From Dorea sp. D27 (GTDB lineage Bacteria > Bacillota > Clostridia > Lachnospirales > Lachnospiraceae), in contig NZ_KQ236746.1 of the NCBI RefSeq assembly GCF_001185345.1, forward strand, positions 271,553-335,552: a stretch of 64,000 bases of DNA, read 5' to 3'. A program made the position numbers and the translations under genes. Shown piece after piece: positions 27,354 through 36,414 of the stretch. The notes under the pieces are model-generated. The model was not told the DNA's origin and did not search any database. It saw only the letters and a list, made by a program, of their open reading frames with translations. Position 1 is the stretch's first letter. Each line of letters opens with the position of its first letter.

Positions 27354-28565
27354 ATGAAAGGCAGGAGGATGTCGACAGATTTTGAAAGGATGTTAAGCGA
27401 TATGAGATATACGATACCAGATTATTATCAACATTTCCGATGTGCCGCAGACAGATGTGAAGACACATGCTGTGCGGGATGGCAGATAGCCATAGATGGC
27501 AGATCACTTAGAAGATATGCCCGTATCCGGGGCAGGATGGGACGTAAGCTGCGTAAGTCCATCCATTGGAACCGGGCGGTATTCCGGCAGAAGGAAGGAA
27601 AGCGCTGTGCATTTCTGGATGAAGATAATCTGTGCCACATGTATGCAGAACTGGGGAAAAACAGCCTGTGCAGGACGTGCCGGCTCTACCCGAGACACAT
27701 AGAAGAGTTTGAAGGCGTCCGGGAGATTACGCTGTCTCTGTCGTGCCCTGCCGTTGCAAAGATACTTATGAACCGAAGAGAGCCGGTGGCATATCTGTCG
27801 TATGAAAAGGAGGGGGAAGAGTCTTACGGGGACTTCGACCTGCTGTTATATTCTGTGCTGGCCGATGCCAGGGAAGTGGTGCTGGACCTGCTTAAGAACC
27901 GGGCGCTTCCGGTGGAGCAAAGAGAAGAGCAGATGCTCTCTCTTGCCGATGCCGTGCAGAAGAGGCATACGGATGGCATGCTGTTCTCCTGCCAGGAACT
28001 GTTCTGCGCATACGGGAACGGGGAAGGCACATTAGCAGCCGCATGGGAGGCGGACGGAAGAAGGATCCGCGCACGCCTTCCCTTTATGATGAAGCTTTTT
28101 TCCTGCCTTGATACGCTGGAACTGCTGCTTGAAGACTGGAAGAACTGTCTGGACGAGACGAGGGCGTTCCTCCATATGGGAACGGCGGACAGCTACGCCG
28201 GGATATGCCTGGAATTCGGCACATGGCTGAAAGAACGGATGCCGGAGTGGGAGATACAGGCGGAGCAGCTTCTTGTCTACTTTATCTTCACTTATTTCTG
28301 TGGGGCGGCATATGATGGCAGAATCAGCGCCAAAGCGAAACTGGCGGCAGTAAGCCGCATGGTAATAGAAGAGATGCTCATGGCGCGATGGATGAAGAAT
28401 GAGAAGATGCTCGATTCGGAAGATGTCATAGAGACCGTCTACCGTTATTCGAGAGAGATTGAGCATTCGGACAAGAACTTGGAGCGGATGGAAAGGATCA
28501 TGGAGATCGTACCGGCAAACCTTACATCTTATGTAAGTGGTTTCGTGCCGCCATATACGGTATAA
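27354..28565 (+). CDS. flagellin lysine N-methylase family protein (FliB-like)
   Basis: The 403-residue protein has the FliB-type cysteine motif: FRCAADRCEDTCCAGWQIAID near the N-terminus, then CAFLDEDNLCHMYAELGKNSLCRTCRLYPRHI, which should bind an iron-sulfur or metal centre. The rest is helical. FliB in Salmonella methylates flagellin lysines, but no flagellar gene lies in this window, so another target is possible. The start is uncertain: ATG at 27354, 27369, 27390 and 27402 are all in frame; GAAAGG before 27390 and 27402 makes a start later than 27354 likely. Confidence 0.85.
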   Translation: MKGRRMSTDFERMLSDMRYTIPDYYQHFRCAADRCEDTCCAGWQIAIDGRSLRRYARIRGRMGRKLRKSIHWNRAVFRQKEGKRCAFLDEDNLCHMYAELGKNSLCRTCRLYPRHIEEFEGVREITLSLSCPAVAKILMNRREPVAYLSYEKEGEESYGDFDLLLYSVLADAREVVLDLLKNRALPVEQREEQMLSLADAVQKRHTDGMLFSCQELFCAYGNGEGTLAAAWEADGRRIRARLPFMMKLFSCLDTLELLLEDWKNCLDETRAFLHMGTADSYAGICLEFGTWLKERMPEWEIQAEQLLVYFIFTYFCGAAYDGRISAKAKLAAVSRMVIEEMLMARWMKNEKMLDSEDVIETVYRYSREIEHSDKNLERMERIMEIVPANLTSYVSGFVPPYTV

Positions 28566-28592
28566 TTCCTGTAGATGGGAGGTACGATAATT

Positions 28593-29366
28593 ATGAAGCA
28601 GAAAATATTACAGGTACAGGGCCTGCGCAAGCATTTTGGAAAGCATGGCAGCATGACAAAAGCACTTAACGGTATGACGTTCGACGTGTTGGAAGGTGAG
28701 TTTCTTGGCATCATGGGCAAGAGCGGTTCCGGCAAGACGACACTTCTGAACTGCATCGCCACCGCCTTAAAGCCTACGGAAGGCAAGATTCTACTCAACG
28801 GCGAGGACATCGGCATATTCGATGACAGCCGCCTTGCTGCATACAGAGGCAGCCGCATCGGGTATCTCTATCAGGACTTTGAACTGCTTGACAATCTGAC
28901 CGGGCGGGAGAATATTATGCTTCCGCTGGCGATACACGGAAAAGAAGAGGGGTTAGAAGCAGACCGGTTCCAGGAACTTGTGGACTATCTGGAAATCAGG
29001 GAAGTGCTGGATAAGTTTCCGTCCCAGATGTCGGGAGGCGAGAAGCAGAGAGTGGCGGCAGCCAGAGCGCTCATACCAGATCCTGGCATCGTGCTCGCCG
29101 ATGAACCTACCGGCGCGCTTGACACGGAAAATGCAAGAGCGCTTATGCAGAAGCTTAACGGGCTGAACCGTGAGTTCGGCCGTACTATCCTGATGGTTAC
29201 CCATGATGCAGGGGCAGCCAGCTACTGTTCCCGCATTCTGTTTATGCAGGACGGGTATATTTTCCACGAATTGAGAAGAGAATTTCCGCAGGAATCCCAG
29301 AAGAACTATTATGAAAGAATTCTTGCAGCTATGGCACAGTTGGGAGGGAGCGCGGATGTTTTTTGA
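28593..29366 (+). CDS. ABC transporter ATP-binding protein (BceA-like)
   Basis: The 257-residue protein shows a complete ABC ATPase: Walker A GKSGSGKTT (about 43-51), Q-loop LYQDFELLDNLT, signature MSGGEKQRVAAARAL, Walker B IVLADEP and a D-loop GALD. It matches the MacB/BceA group that powers FtsX-type permeases, often for peptide antibiotic resistance. It overlaps the permease gene by 11 bp. The start follows GGGAGGTA. Confidence 0.93.
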   Translation: MKQKILQVQGLRKHFGKHGSMTKALNGMTFDVLEGEFLGIMGKSGSGKTTLLNCIATALKPTEGKILLNGEDIGIFDDSRLAAYRGSRIGYLYQDFELLDNLTGRENIMLPLAIHGKEEGLEADRFQELVDYLEIREVLDKFPSQMSGGEKQRVAAARALIPDPGIVLADEPTGALDTENARALMQKLNGLNREFGRTILMVTHDAGAASYCSRILFMQDGYIFHELRREFPQESQKNYYERILAAMAQLGGSADVF

Positions 29367-31428
29367 TATGATAAGGAGAAACAGCAAGAGGAACCGCAAG
29401 GAAAACAGCATATTTTTCGGTTCTCTCGTGGTTGCGGTCGTATTATTCTACATGATACTGTCACTGGAAGGCCAGAATGTGATACAGTTTTTGTACACGA
29501 TGGAGAGCGATGCGGTGAACCGCCTACTCGGTCTGGTACCGGTATTGTATGTATTTTCGCTGTTCCTCATCTTCTTCCTGGTTTACTTTGCGGGCAAGTA
29601 CCAGTTGGAATGCAGGAACCGGGAATTTGGAATCTATCTGATGCTTGGGATGAAGCGAAGAAGACTCTTCGGCATACTGATGGCGGAGGATATGTGGAAC
29701 AGTATGCTGGCATTGCTGGCCGGCCTGCCTCTATCAATCTTTCTCTCTGAGATGGTCAGCCTCATAACTTCCAGATTAGTGGGTCTTGGGATTCTCGGAC
29801 ATCAGCCTTCCTTTTCCCTGGGGGCAGTGTTGTGGACTGCCGTGGGCTTCTTCGGCGTAAAGATTCTCGCCTTCCTCATGTTGAGCAGAAAGATAGCAGG
29901 ACAGGAAATCAGCAGTCTGATGGAAGAGGGGCAGGAAGAAAAGCAGAGCGTGAAGACTGGCCGGTATGCGGCGCTTCGGCTCCTGGCCGGGCTTTTACTC
30001 CTTCTTGCCGCTTATGGCATGGCAATTGCCGGGCTTGCTTGGAAGAACATATTTATGATGGCGCCGACAGTAACCGCCGGAACAGTAGGGACATTCCTGC
30101 TCTTTTCCGGTCTGGGGAAGGGGCTTGAATCTTTTCTGAACAAGAGCCGCAGGAAAGGGCTCTCTACGTTTACGTACCGGCAGCTTCAGGAGAACGTATT
30201 CCTGAAGCACAGGTCCATGGCCGTATCTTCTCTTTTGATTCTGCTGGCCCTCGTATGCTTTGCTTACGGCATTGCAGTCGGATGGGTGACGAAAGGTGAC
30301 GAAGGCCATGCCGTGGACTTTACATTTACAGGGGAAGAGAGGCATATCCGGAGTGAGCTGGCCACACCGGAACTGAAAGATATGCTCACGGGGCTGTCTG
30401 GTGTGAAAGTAAGCCTGTTGTATACCGAAGAGGAAACCCAAGGGTCAGAGCGCAAGGAGCATGTATTTGAGACGGCACAGCTGTCAGAAGCGGTCGGCAG
30501 GCTGAAGGATACGGAGGAAAAGCAGAAGCTCAACAATAATCTGCAGTATTTTACCTCTCCGTATATAATCTCACTGTCGGGATATAACGATATTCGAAAG
30601 ATGGCGGGTAAGGATGCGATTCATCTGAAAGACAACGAGACAGCACTTTATTCTGACGCAGATTTTTCAGATGACAGATACAAAGAGACGGTAGAGGAAG
30701 TGTGCAGGATGGGTACGTATCTTGCGATAGACGGGGAACAGTACAGGGTATCAGGCACACTGTACACGGACAATTTTGTGGCGGACCGTCTCATGACGAT
30801 TGACCTCGGGCTGATTGTCACGGACACAGTATTTGACCGGCTGTTTGATGAGGAGCAGACGAGCACATACTGGAATGCTTCTGTACAGAAAGAACTTGTG
30901 GAAGAAAAGGGCCTTCTCCAGGCGGTGATGCAGGTGAACAGCCTGCTGAAAAACACGGACCTGGAATATGAGACGTATCTGCAGGGCCTTGGGAGGCAGA
31001 TGTTCTACAATGTGGCGTCCGCTTATGTAAGCCTGTATCTTGCTGCTATATTTCTCGTCATAGCCAATACGGTCATAAGCGTACAATATCTGATGCAGCA
31101 GAAAAAGAGCAGGAGGAGATACCGGATGCTTATGATGCTGGGCAGTGGAAGCAAGGAGGTCTGCCGTTCCTCGGACACGCAGATCAGATGGTACTTTGCG
31201 CTGACCGTAGTGACGGCGGCCATAAGCAGTATATTTGGAATCAGCTCGCTGTTTGGCGGCATACTCCCGTCGGGGCTTGAAAGCAGGACCGGCCAGATGT
31301 TTTGGACCGCGCTTCTGATGGCAGGCCTTCTCGGCATCGTAGAGTATGTGTATATTACGGTAGTTATGCGGGCCGGAAGGCGCCATATTCTTGAGATGAT
31401 GCGCCCGCCAAATGAGCGGACGGATTGA
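29356..31428 (+). CDS. FtsX-like ABC transporter permease (BceB-like)
   Basis: The 690-residue protein has about ten transmembrane helices: one near the N-terminus, three in a first FtsX block (about 45-200), further ones at 215-300, a large extracellular domain of roughly 200 residues (about 310-530), then four C-terminal helices. This is the BceB/VraE layout, where the large loop binds a peptide antibiotic. The partner ATPase overlaps by 11 bp, and the response regulator and kinase follow, so an antimicrobial peptide sensing and detoxification module is inferred. The drug cannot be named. Confidence 0.9.
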   Translation: MFFDMIRRNSKRNRKENSIFFGSLVVAVVLFYMILSLEGQNVIQFLYTMESDAVNRLLGLVPVLYVFSLFLIFFLVYFAGKYQLECRNREFGIYLMLGMKRRRLFGILMAEDMWNSMLALLAGLPLSIFLSEMVSLITSRLVGLGILGHQPSFSLGAVLWTAVGFFGVKILAFLMLSRKIAGQEISSLMEEGQEEKQSVKTGRYAALRLLAGLLLLLAAYGMAIAGLAWKNIFMMAPTVTAGTVGTFLLFSGLGKGLESFLNKSRRKGLSTFTYRQLQENVFLKHRSMAVSSLLILLALVCFAYGIAVGWVTKGDEGHAVDFTFTGEERHIRSELATPELKDMLTGLSGVKVSLLYTEEETQGSERKEHVFETAQLSEAVGRLKDTEEKQKLNNNLQYFTSPYIISLSGYNDIRKMAGKDAIHLKDNETALYSDADFSDDRYKETVEEVCRMGTYLAIDGEQYRVSGTLYTDNFVADRLMTIDLGLIVTDTVFDRLFDEEQTSTYWNASVQKELVEEKGLLQAVMQVNSLLKNTDLEYETYLQGLGRQMFYNVASAYVSLYLAAIFLVIANTVISVQYLMQQKKSRRRYRMLMMLGSGSKEVCRSSDTQIRWYFALTVVTAAISSIFGISSLFGGILPSGLESRTGQMFWTALLMAGLLGIVEYVYITVVMRAGRRHILEMMRPPNERTD

Positions 31429-31437
31429 GGGGAGCAG

Positions 31438-32124
31438 ATGAAAAAGATAGCGGTTGTAGAAGATGAAACATTTATGAGAGAAGAGCTGGAATGTATATTT
31501 CAGAAGGCAGGATATGAGGTAGTCTGCATTACGGATTTCGGCAGGGCGTCTGAGCTCATTCGCAGGCATGCGCCCCACCTTGTGCTGCTGGACTTGAACC
31601 TTCCGGGGAAAAGCGGGTTTGACATATGTATGGAACTAAAGGAACACGGCAGCATTCCGGTGCTTGTACTGACATCAAGGAACCATCTGAACGATGAGGT
31701 GAGGGCGCTGCGCCTTGGAGCCGACGAGTATCTGACGAAGCCGTGCCGCAAGGAACGCCTTCTCGCCAGGGCAGAGAATCTGCTGCGCCGGTATGAGGGG
31801 AGGGAACATATCATTCATCTTGGGGACCTGTCTCTGGACACGCACACGTATACGCTGTATGCATCCGGCTCGTCCATCCTGCTGCCGGAGAATCAGGGGA
31901 AGATTATGGAACAGCTTATGAACAGCACAAAGGCGGCGGCCACGAAGGAGCAGCTGAGCGAGACGCTTTGGGGAACGACGGAATACATCGATGAAAATGC
32001 TCTGCAGGTCAACATGACGAGACTTAAGAAGTCGCTTGCCCGTCTTTCTCTGGAAGGAAGGATAGAGACGGTGAGAGGCATAGGCTATCGGCTGGCAGGA
32101 AGGGAACCAGATGGAGAAGATTAG
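31438..32124 (+). CDS. OmpR-family response regulator (BceR-like)
   Basis: The 228-residue protein has a receiver domain (acidic pair E8/D9, phospho-acceptor Asp in HLVLLDLNLPGKSGFD, conserved Lys in YLTKPCRKE) and a C-terminal winged helix (TTEYIDENALQVNMTRLKKSL...TVRGIGYRLAG) of the OmpR type. It would activate the upstream ABC genes when phosphorylated by the kinase it overlaps by 14 bp. Confidence 0.93.
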   Translation: MKKIAVVEDETFMREELECIFQKAGYEVVCITDFGRASELIRRHAPHLVLLDLNLPGKSGFDICMELKEHGSIPVLVLTSRNHLNDEVRALRLGADEYLTKPCRKERLLARAENLLRRYEGREHIIHLGDLSLDTHTYTLYASGSSILLPENQGKIMEQLMNSTKAAATKEQLSETLWGTTEYIDENALQVNMTRLKKSLARLSLEGRIETVRGIGYRLAGREPDGED

Positions 32125-33133
32125 AAACATATGGGAAAGATGCATGGATTATAAGATATGGCTCGGGCTGCTTCTCATCTCGGATGCTATTTTCGGTCTC
32201 TTCCTCTGGCTGGCGGATATCCGGGCGTTCTGGGAATTGGCTGGGCTTATTCTCTTATTTTCTGTCCTTCTTTTTGGGGCAGCGGCCGTATGGACGTGCC
32301 GCAGGGAGAGCCGGTGTGAAGATGCAGTAACTGAATATCTGAACCGCCCGGATAAGGAGCAGGAAGAAGAGGCGATTAGCGCCCTGAGCGCGAGGGAACG
32401 CCGGGAAATCCGGCTGGCGGCAGAACTGCTGCGGGGAAAAGAGGAACGCTTGCAGGAACAGGCGGGTCATCTTGAGGGATATGAAGAATTCATCGAGTCG
32501 TGGGCGCATGAGATTAAGACGCCGCTCGCGCTTATGACGCTTCTCCTCGACAACCGGAAGGGTGAGATAGAGCCGGATATTCATAAGCGGCTGGAGTATG
32601 CCAGGAACCAGATGCAGGGATATGTGGACCGGATATTGATATATGCAAGGCTGAAAGCGGTACACAAAGATTACCTGCTGGAAGAAGTGAGCGTCGCTGA
32701 GTGCATCGGCGAAGTGCTGTCAGAATATGAAATGCTCCTACATGAGGCCGGCTTCCGGGTTACGGCAGATGTCGCCGATGCGAAGGTGTATACGGACAGG
32801 AAAAGCTTCTGCTTTATTTTAAGCCAGATCGTAAGTAATTCCATCAAATATACAAGAAGGGATGTGACATGTCCGGAGCTTGTCATAACAACCCGAAAGT
32901 CCGCTGCAGATAAGAAATTATTACTAATCTTGGAGGATAATGGAGCAGGGATAAGAGAAGGCGACCTGCCGTTTATCTTTGACAAAGGATTTTCCGGAGA
33001 CGCCGGAGGCCAGAGGAAGAAGTCGAGCGGCATGGGGCTGTATCTTGCAGGACAACTTGCAGACGAACTTAAGATTGGTATCGATGTGCAGTCATCCTAT
33101 AAAAAAGGAACGCGGTTTACATTGGCATTGTAA
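32111..33133 (+). CDS. BceS-like sensor histidine kinase
   Basis: The 340-residue protein has two N-terminal helices with a very short external loop (about 14-60), the intramembrane-sensing type that relies on its partner ABC transporter. Cytoplasmic motifs are WAHEIKTPLAL (phospho-acceptor His), an N-box QIVSNSIKYTR, DNGAGIREGDLPFIFDKGFSG and GMGLYLAGQLAD. It completes the BceAB-RS module. Its gene overlaps the regulator by 14 bp. Confidence 0.93.
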   Translation: MEKIRNIWERCMDYKIWLGLLLISDAIFGLFLWLADIRAFWELAGLILLFSVLLFGAAAVWTCRRESRCEDAVTEYLNRPDKEQEEEAISALSARERREIRLAAELLRGKEERLQEQAGHLEGYEEFIESWAHEIKTPLALMTLLLDNRKGEIEPDIHKRLEYARNQMQGYVDRILIYARLKAVHKDYLLEEVSVAECIGEVLSEYEMLLHEAGFRVTADVADAKVYTDRKSFCFILSQIVSNSIKYTRRDVTCPELVITTRKSAADKKLLLILEDNGAGIREGDLPFIFDKGFSGDAGGQRKKSSGMGLYLAGQLADELKIGIDVQSSYKKGTRFTLAL

Positions 33134-33171
33134 CTTATATTACCAATATAACTCTCCTTTTTATGCAGATA

Positions 33172-33194
33172 CTAAAAGTGCAGCAAACTTTTAG
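33172..33194. promoter_or_regulatory. inverted repeat upstream of the cotJ genes
   Basis: CTAAAAGT (33172-33179) and ACTTTTAG (33187-33194) form a perfect 8-bp inverted repeat with a 7-nt gap, 39 bp before the first cotJ start. No T-run follows, so an operator or hairpin is more likely than a terminator. The mother-cell sigma factors expected for cotJ could not be matched with confidence. Confidence 0.35.
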
Positions 33195-33232
33195 CTGGCA
33201 AGTATTTAGTATATACAGGAAAGGAGAAAATT

Positions 33233-33688
33233 ATGTCAAAAGAACATTTAGCAATTGCCAATATACCGATGCAGGACTACGGTGAGATATATGATGATAA
33301 GAAAGCACTGTGCACCGGTACCATATTTGAAGCGCTGGATATGCCGTTTTTTGCGACGGACAGCGACAAAGGCAATAAGAAAAGTGCCCTGTTCGGTACG
33401 GAAAAGAAGCTGCCGGAACAGGAAGAAAGAGAACAGCTCATGACACAGATAACGGAGGTCAGCTTCGTAATTGATGATCTGACACTATACCTTGACACCC
33501 ATGGCGCTGAGGCTCAGGCGCTGAGCCTGTTTGAGCAGAAGCTTACGGAGAGGGAGACGCTGAAAAAACAGTTTGCAGAAAAGTTCTACCCGCTTACCCG
33601 TGAGTGCATTCCGTATTGTGGTAAGAAAGAGGACGGCAGATTCTGCTGGCAGACTGGGCCGATGCCCTGGGAAGGAGCGTGCGTATAA
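33233..33688 (+). CDS. cotJB: spore coat protein, CotJA-CotJB fusion
   Basis: The 151-residue protein joins two coat proteins that are separate in Bacillus. Residues 1-40 resemble CotJA (LAIANIPMQDYGEIYDDKKALCTGTIFEALDMPF) and residues about 60-151 match CotJB (ITEVSFVIDDLTLYLDTHGAEAQAL, then PWEGACV at the end). Both belong to the inner coat. It overlaps cotJC by one base (TAATG), so all three functions are co-expressed, in the mother cell during sporulation. The start follows AAAGGAGA. Confidence 0.85.
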   Translation: MSKEHLAIANIPMQDYGEIYDDKKALCTGTIFEALDMPFFATDSDKGNKKSALFGTEKKLPEQEEREQLMTQITEVSFVIDDLTLYLDTHGAEAQALSLFEQKLTERETLKKQFAEKFYPLTRECIPYCGKKEDGRFCWQTGPMPWEGACV

Positions 33689-34305
33689 TGTGGCAGTATG
33701 AGAAGAGATTACAGTTTCCGGTTAAGATTACAAAGACATGCCCGAAGACGGCGCAGATGATCATAAGCCAGTACGGTGGTCCGGACGGGGAGTTGTCCGC
33801 TTCCATGAGATATCTGGCTCAGAGGTATACGATGCCGGTCAAGGCGGTCGGCGGCCTGTTGACAGATATCGGGACAGAAGAGCTGGCCCACATGGAGATT
33901 ATCTGTGCCATGGTATACCAACTGACGAAAGACCTTACGATTGAAGAGGCCAAAACAGCAGGTTTTGACGCTTATTATATCGACCACACGACAGCGCTCT
34001 GGCCGCAGGCCGCAGCGTCTGTTCCATTTACGGCGCTGGAATTCCAGTCCAAGGGCGACGCAATAGCTGACCTGACCGAGGACCTGGCCGCAGAACAGAA
34101 AGCCAGGACCGTCTATGACAATCTGCTGCGCATGATAACGGACCCGGAAGTAAGAGAACCGCTTAAATTTCTGCGTACAAGGGAGATTGTCCACTTCCAG
34201 CGTTTCGGCGAGGCGCTGGAGAAGACGAAGGACGAGCTGGACAGCAATAATTTCTACTACTTCAACCCTGAATTTGACAAAGACAAATTCCACGGTAAGC
34301 TTTAG
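33688..34305 (+). CDS. cotJC: spore coat manganese-catalase-like protein CotJC
   Basis: The 205-residue protein shows the ferritin-like manganese catalase fold: Glu/His ligands in LLTDIGTEELAHMEIICAMVYQL and in DLAAEQKARTVYDNLLRM...FLRTREIVHFQRFGEAL. It forms part of the spore coat and may destroy peroxide. The start at ATG 33688 shares a base with the stop of the CotJA-CotJB fusion. A terminator follows about 230 bp later. Confidence 0.92.
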   Translation: MWQYEKRLQFPVKITKTCPKTAQMIISQYGGPDGELSASMRYLAQRYTMPVKAVGGLLTDIGTEELAHMEIICAMVYQLTKDLTIEEAKTAGFDAYYIDHTTALWPQAAASVPFTALEFQSKGDAIADLTEDLAAEQKARTVYDNLLRMITDPEVREPLKFLRTREIVHFQRFGEALEKTKDELDSNNFYYFNPEFDKDKFHGKL

Positions 34306-34533
34306 AAGGCCAGAACAGGTGTGAAGCGGTAAGTCTGCTCTTTTTCATGCATGTATATTGCGTGTATGGAGGAGGGCAGCCTTATCCTTTTGTCTTCAAG
34401 TCAGTGAAATTATTGCAAGAAAAGTAGATGGGCAGTGTCTGCCTGGATTCGGCGGAAGAGAATAACGGGCAATTACCGGATGAAGGATAATATTACGAAG
34501 TGTTTGGAAGATTTCAGAAAGATATATGTAGGC

Positions 34534-34582
34534 AATAAGAACCGGAAGGAAAAGAGGTGTACATTCTGGTTCTTATTTTTTT
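34534..34582 (+). terminator. Rho-independent terminator
   Basis: AATAAGAACC (34534-34543) pairs with GGTTCTTATT (34568-34577), with further pairing inside (GAA/TTC) and seven T at the end. It is the only strong structure in the 288-bp gap after cotJC; no gene is convincing there. A 39-codon frame at 34481 runs through it and is probably chance. Confidence 0.75.
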
Positions 34583-34593
34583 GGGCTTTGATG

Positions 34594-35175
34594 CTATAGC
34601 AGCATCTCGTACAGCCCGAGTACGATCAGTATCATGCCGGAGACCGGTCCGGCCCACCGTTTCAGAGCGCCCGATACTCCTATCCGGCCTATTTTATTAC
34701 CGGCGTGCAGGAATACCATACAGATGAGTAAAGTGGCGATGGAGGTGGGGATGAGCTTCATCCCTGAGATGCTGGCGCCTATGCCCATTCCCATATTATT
34801 TACGGTGAGCGCGCAGGCGATGAGGATTGCTTCTTTCAGAGATATTGTCTTATCCGGCGGTTCTGCCTCCGGATTATCCCAGTCATCCGGCGGCAGCTTG
34901 CCCTGACGGTACTCTATTATGGATTTTACCGTATAATACAGGCCAAGGATGATGAGGACGACACAGCCGATTCTCTGGGTGACGCTGGCCGGAATGAATA
35001 AGGTGAGCTGCAGTCCCATATAGATGGAGAATATCGTTCCGGCAAATGTAATCAGGCTGATGACAATATTTTCAGCAAAGGGTACGCGCTCCTTTTTGAT
35101 ACCATAGGATATTCCGACGATCAGGGTGTCTATGTTGGCGGACAATGCAAACAGTATAGATGATATAAGGTGCAT
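34594..35175 (-). CDS. ytaF: sporulation membrane protein YtaF
   Basis: The 193-residue protein has six transmembrane helices in two three-helix repeats, with the acidic motifs ALSANIDTLIVGISYGIKK in the first and ALTVNNMGMGIGASISGM in the second, as in the MntP/YtaF group. YtaF is a sporulation protein of unknown transport role; manganese export by its relatives is known. It lies next to the spore coat genes. ATG 35175 is chosen because GGAG lies about 8 nt upstream; the frame extends to 35256. Confidence 0.88.
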   Translation of the reverse strand: MHLISSILFALSANIDTLIVGISYGIKKERVPFAENIVISLITFAGTIFSIYMGLQLTLFIPASVTQRIGCVVLIILGLYYTVKSIIEYRQGKLPPDDWDNPEAEPPDKTISLKEAILIACALTVNNMGMGIGASISGMKLIPTSIATLLICMVFLHAGNKIGRIGVSGALKRWAGPVSGMILIVLGLYEMLL

Positions 35176-35289
35176 GGACATTGCTCCTGACTTTAGGTGT
35201 ATACTCTTTTTACTAATATATTCAAAAGGGCGGCATATGGAACTGTCCCATGTCATAGACTGTTAGGAATCCGTTATACAGGAGCATGT

Positions 35290-36336
35290 ATGCGTAAGTT
35301 TGTTATATCACCGAAGGGCATTGCCGCCGAGCTGCTTCTGATTGTCCTTGCCGCCGCGCTTCTATTTGGAAGGGCAAACGCGGAGAAGACGGCCGCCGTG
35401 GCAAATGAGAAGGAAGATGACTATATCAAATGGGTGGAGTTTAATGTATGTTATGAGGCATTGGACAAAGCGTACCAGTATGATGTAGACACCTACGGTA
35501 AGGAACCACATCTGGACTGGGTAGAGCTGCTTTCATTTCTCGGGGCAAAGTACGGGGGCGATTTTACAAGCTATAAGGCCAGTGACATGGATACGCTGGC
35601 AGAACAGCTGTCCCAGGACGGGACCGATATGGAAACACTCACGAAAGACATGCAGTATTATGAATATTACCATGAGGCTTATGAGTCCGTGCTCGGCGGC
35701 ATGGTCGGAACGTTCAAGATCCAGGGGGAAGACGGGAAATATACAGAAACATACGGACTGAAAGCCTTCCATCCTATCGCCAAAGGCTTCCCTTACGGTG
35801 ATTATGATGATTTTGGAGTATCCAGGACCTATGGCTATAAGAGAAACCACCTGGGGCATGATATGATGGGGCAGGTGGGTACGCCGGTAGTGGCTGTGGA
35901 GTCCGGCTATGTGATGGAGCTCGGGTGGAACCAGTACGGCGGATGGCGTATAGGAGTAAGCAGCTTCGACAACAGGCGGTACTATTACTATGCTCATCTG
36001 CGCCAGGACTTCCCTTTTGCCAAATCGTTGAAAGAAGGCTCGGTCGTGCAGGCCGGAGATGTCATCGGCTATATGGGACGTACAGGATACAGTACGAAAG
36101 AGAATGTCAATAACATCGACACGTATCATCTGCATTTTGGCCTGCAGCTTATCTTTGACGAATCCCAGAGGGAAGGGAACAATGAGATATGGATAGACCC
36201 TTATCCGCTCGTCCGGTTCCTGTACAGAAACCAGTCGACGGCAAAACGGGATGATGCCACGAAGGAGTGGCAGCGCATATATAATATCAAAGATCCGGCG
36301 GTAGAGAAATACATAAAAGACAGCCAAGACAAGTGA
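35290..36336 (+). CDS. M23 family metallopeptidase (LytM-type)
   Basis: The 348-residue protein has one N-terminal transmembrane helix (about 10-32), a domain of unknown kind (about 40-175), then an M23 peptidase. The zinc ligands are visible in KRNHLGHDMMGQVGTPV (H and D) and in DTYHLHFGLQL (HxH), with HAHLR-type YAHLRQDFPF between. It should act on cell-wall peptides outside the membrane, possibly in sporulation given its neighbours (YtaF, CotJ), as in SpoIIQ-like proteins. The start follows GGAG with a CATGT gap. Confidence 0.88.
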   Translation: MRKFVISPKGIAAELLLIVLAAALLFGRANAEKTAAVANEKEDDYIKWVEFNVCYEALDKAYQYDVDTYGKEPHLDWVELLSFLGAKYGGDFTSYKASDMDTLAEQLSQDGTDMETLTKDMQYYEYYHEAYESVLGGMVGTFKIQGEDGKYTETYGLKAFHPIAKGFPYGDYDDFGVSRTYGYKRNHLGHDMMGQVGTPVVAVESGYVMELGWNQYGGWRIGVSSFDNRRYYYYAHLRQDFPFAKSLKEGSVVQAGDVIGYMGRTGYSTKENVNNIDTYHLHFGLQLIFDESQREGNNEIWIDPYPLVRFLYRNQSTAKRDDATKEWQRIYNIKDPAVEKYIKDSQDK

Positions 36337-36414
36337 AAGATTACTTTTACAGCCAGCTGAAAGTAGAGTATAATAGCTATATCAGATTTGAAGGACAGGA
36401 CAGGAGGCTGCAAA

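Noticed and set aside
34481-34600. 39-codon frame MKDNITKCLEDFRK...
   Set aside because: It has no clear ribosome site and runs through the terminator at 34534-34582.
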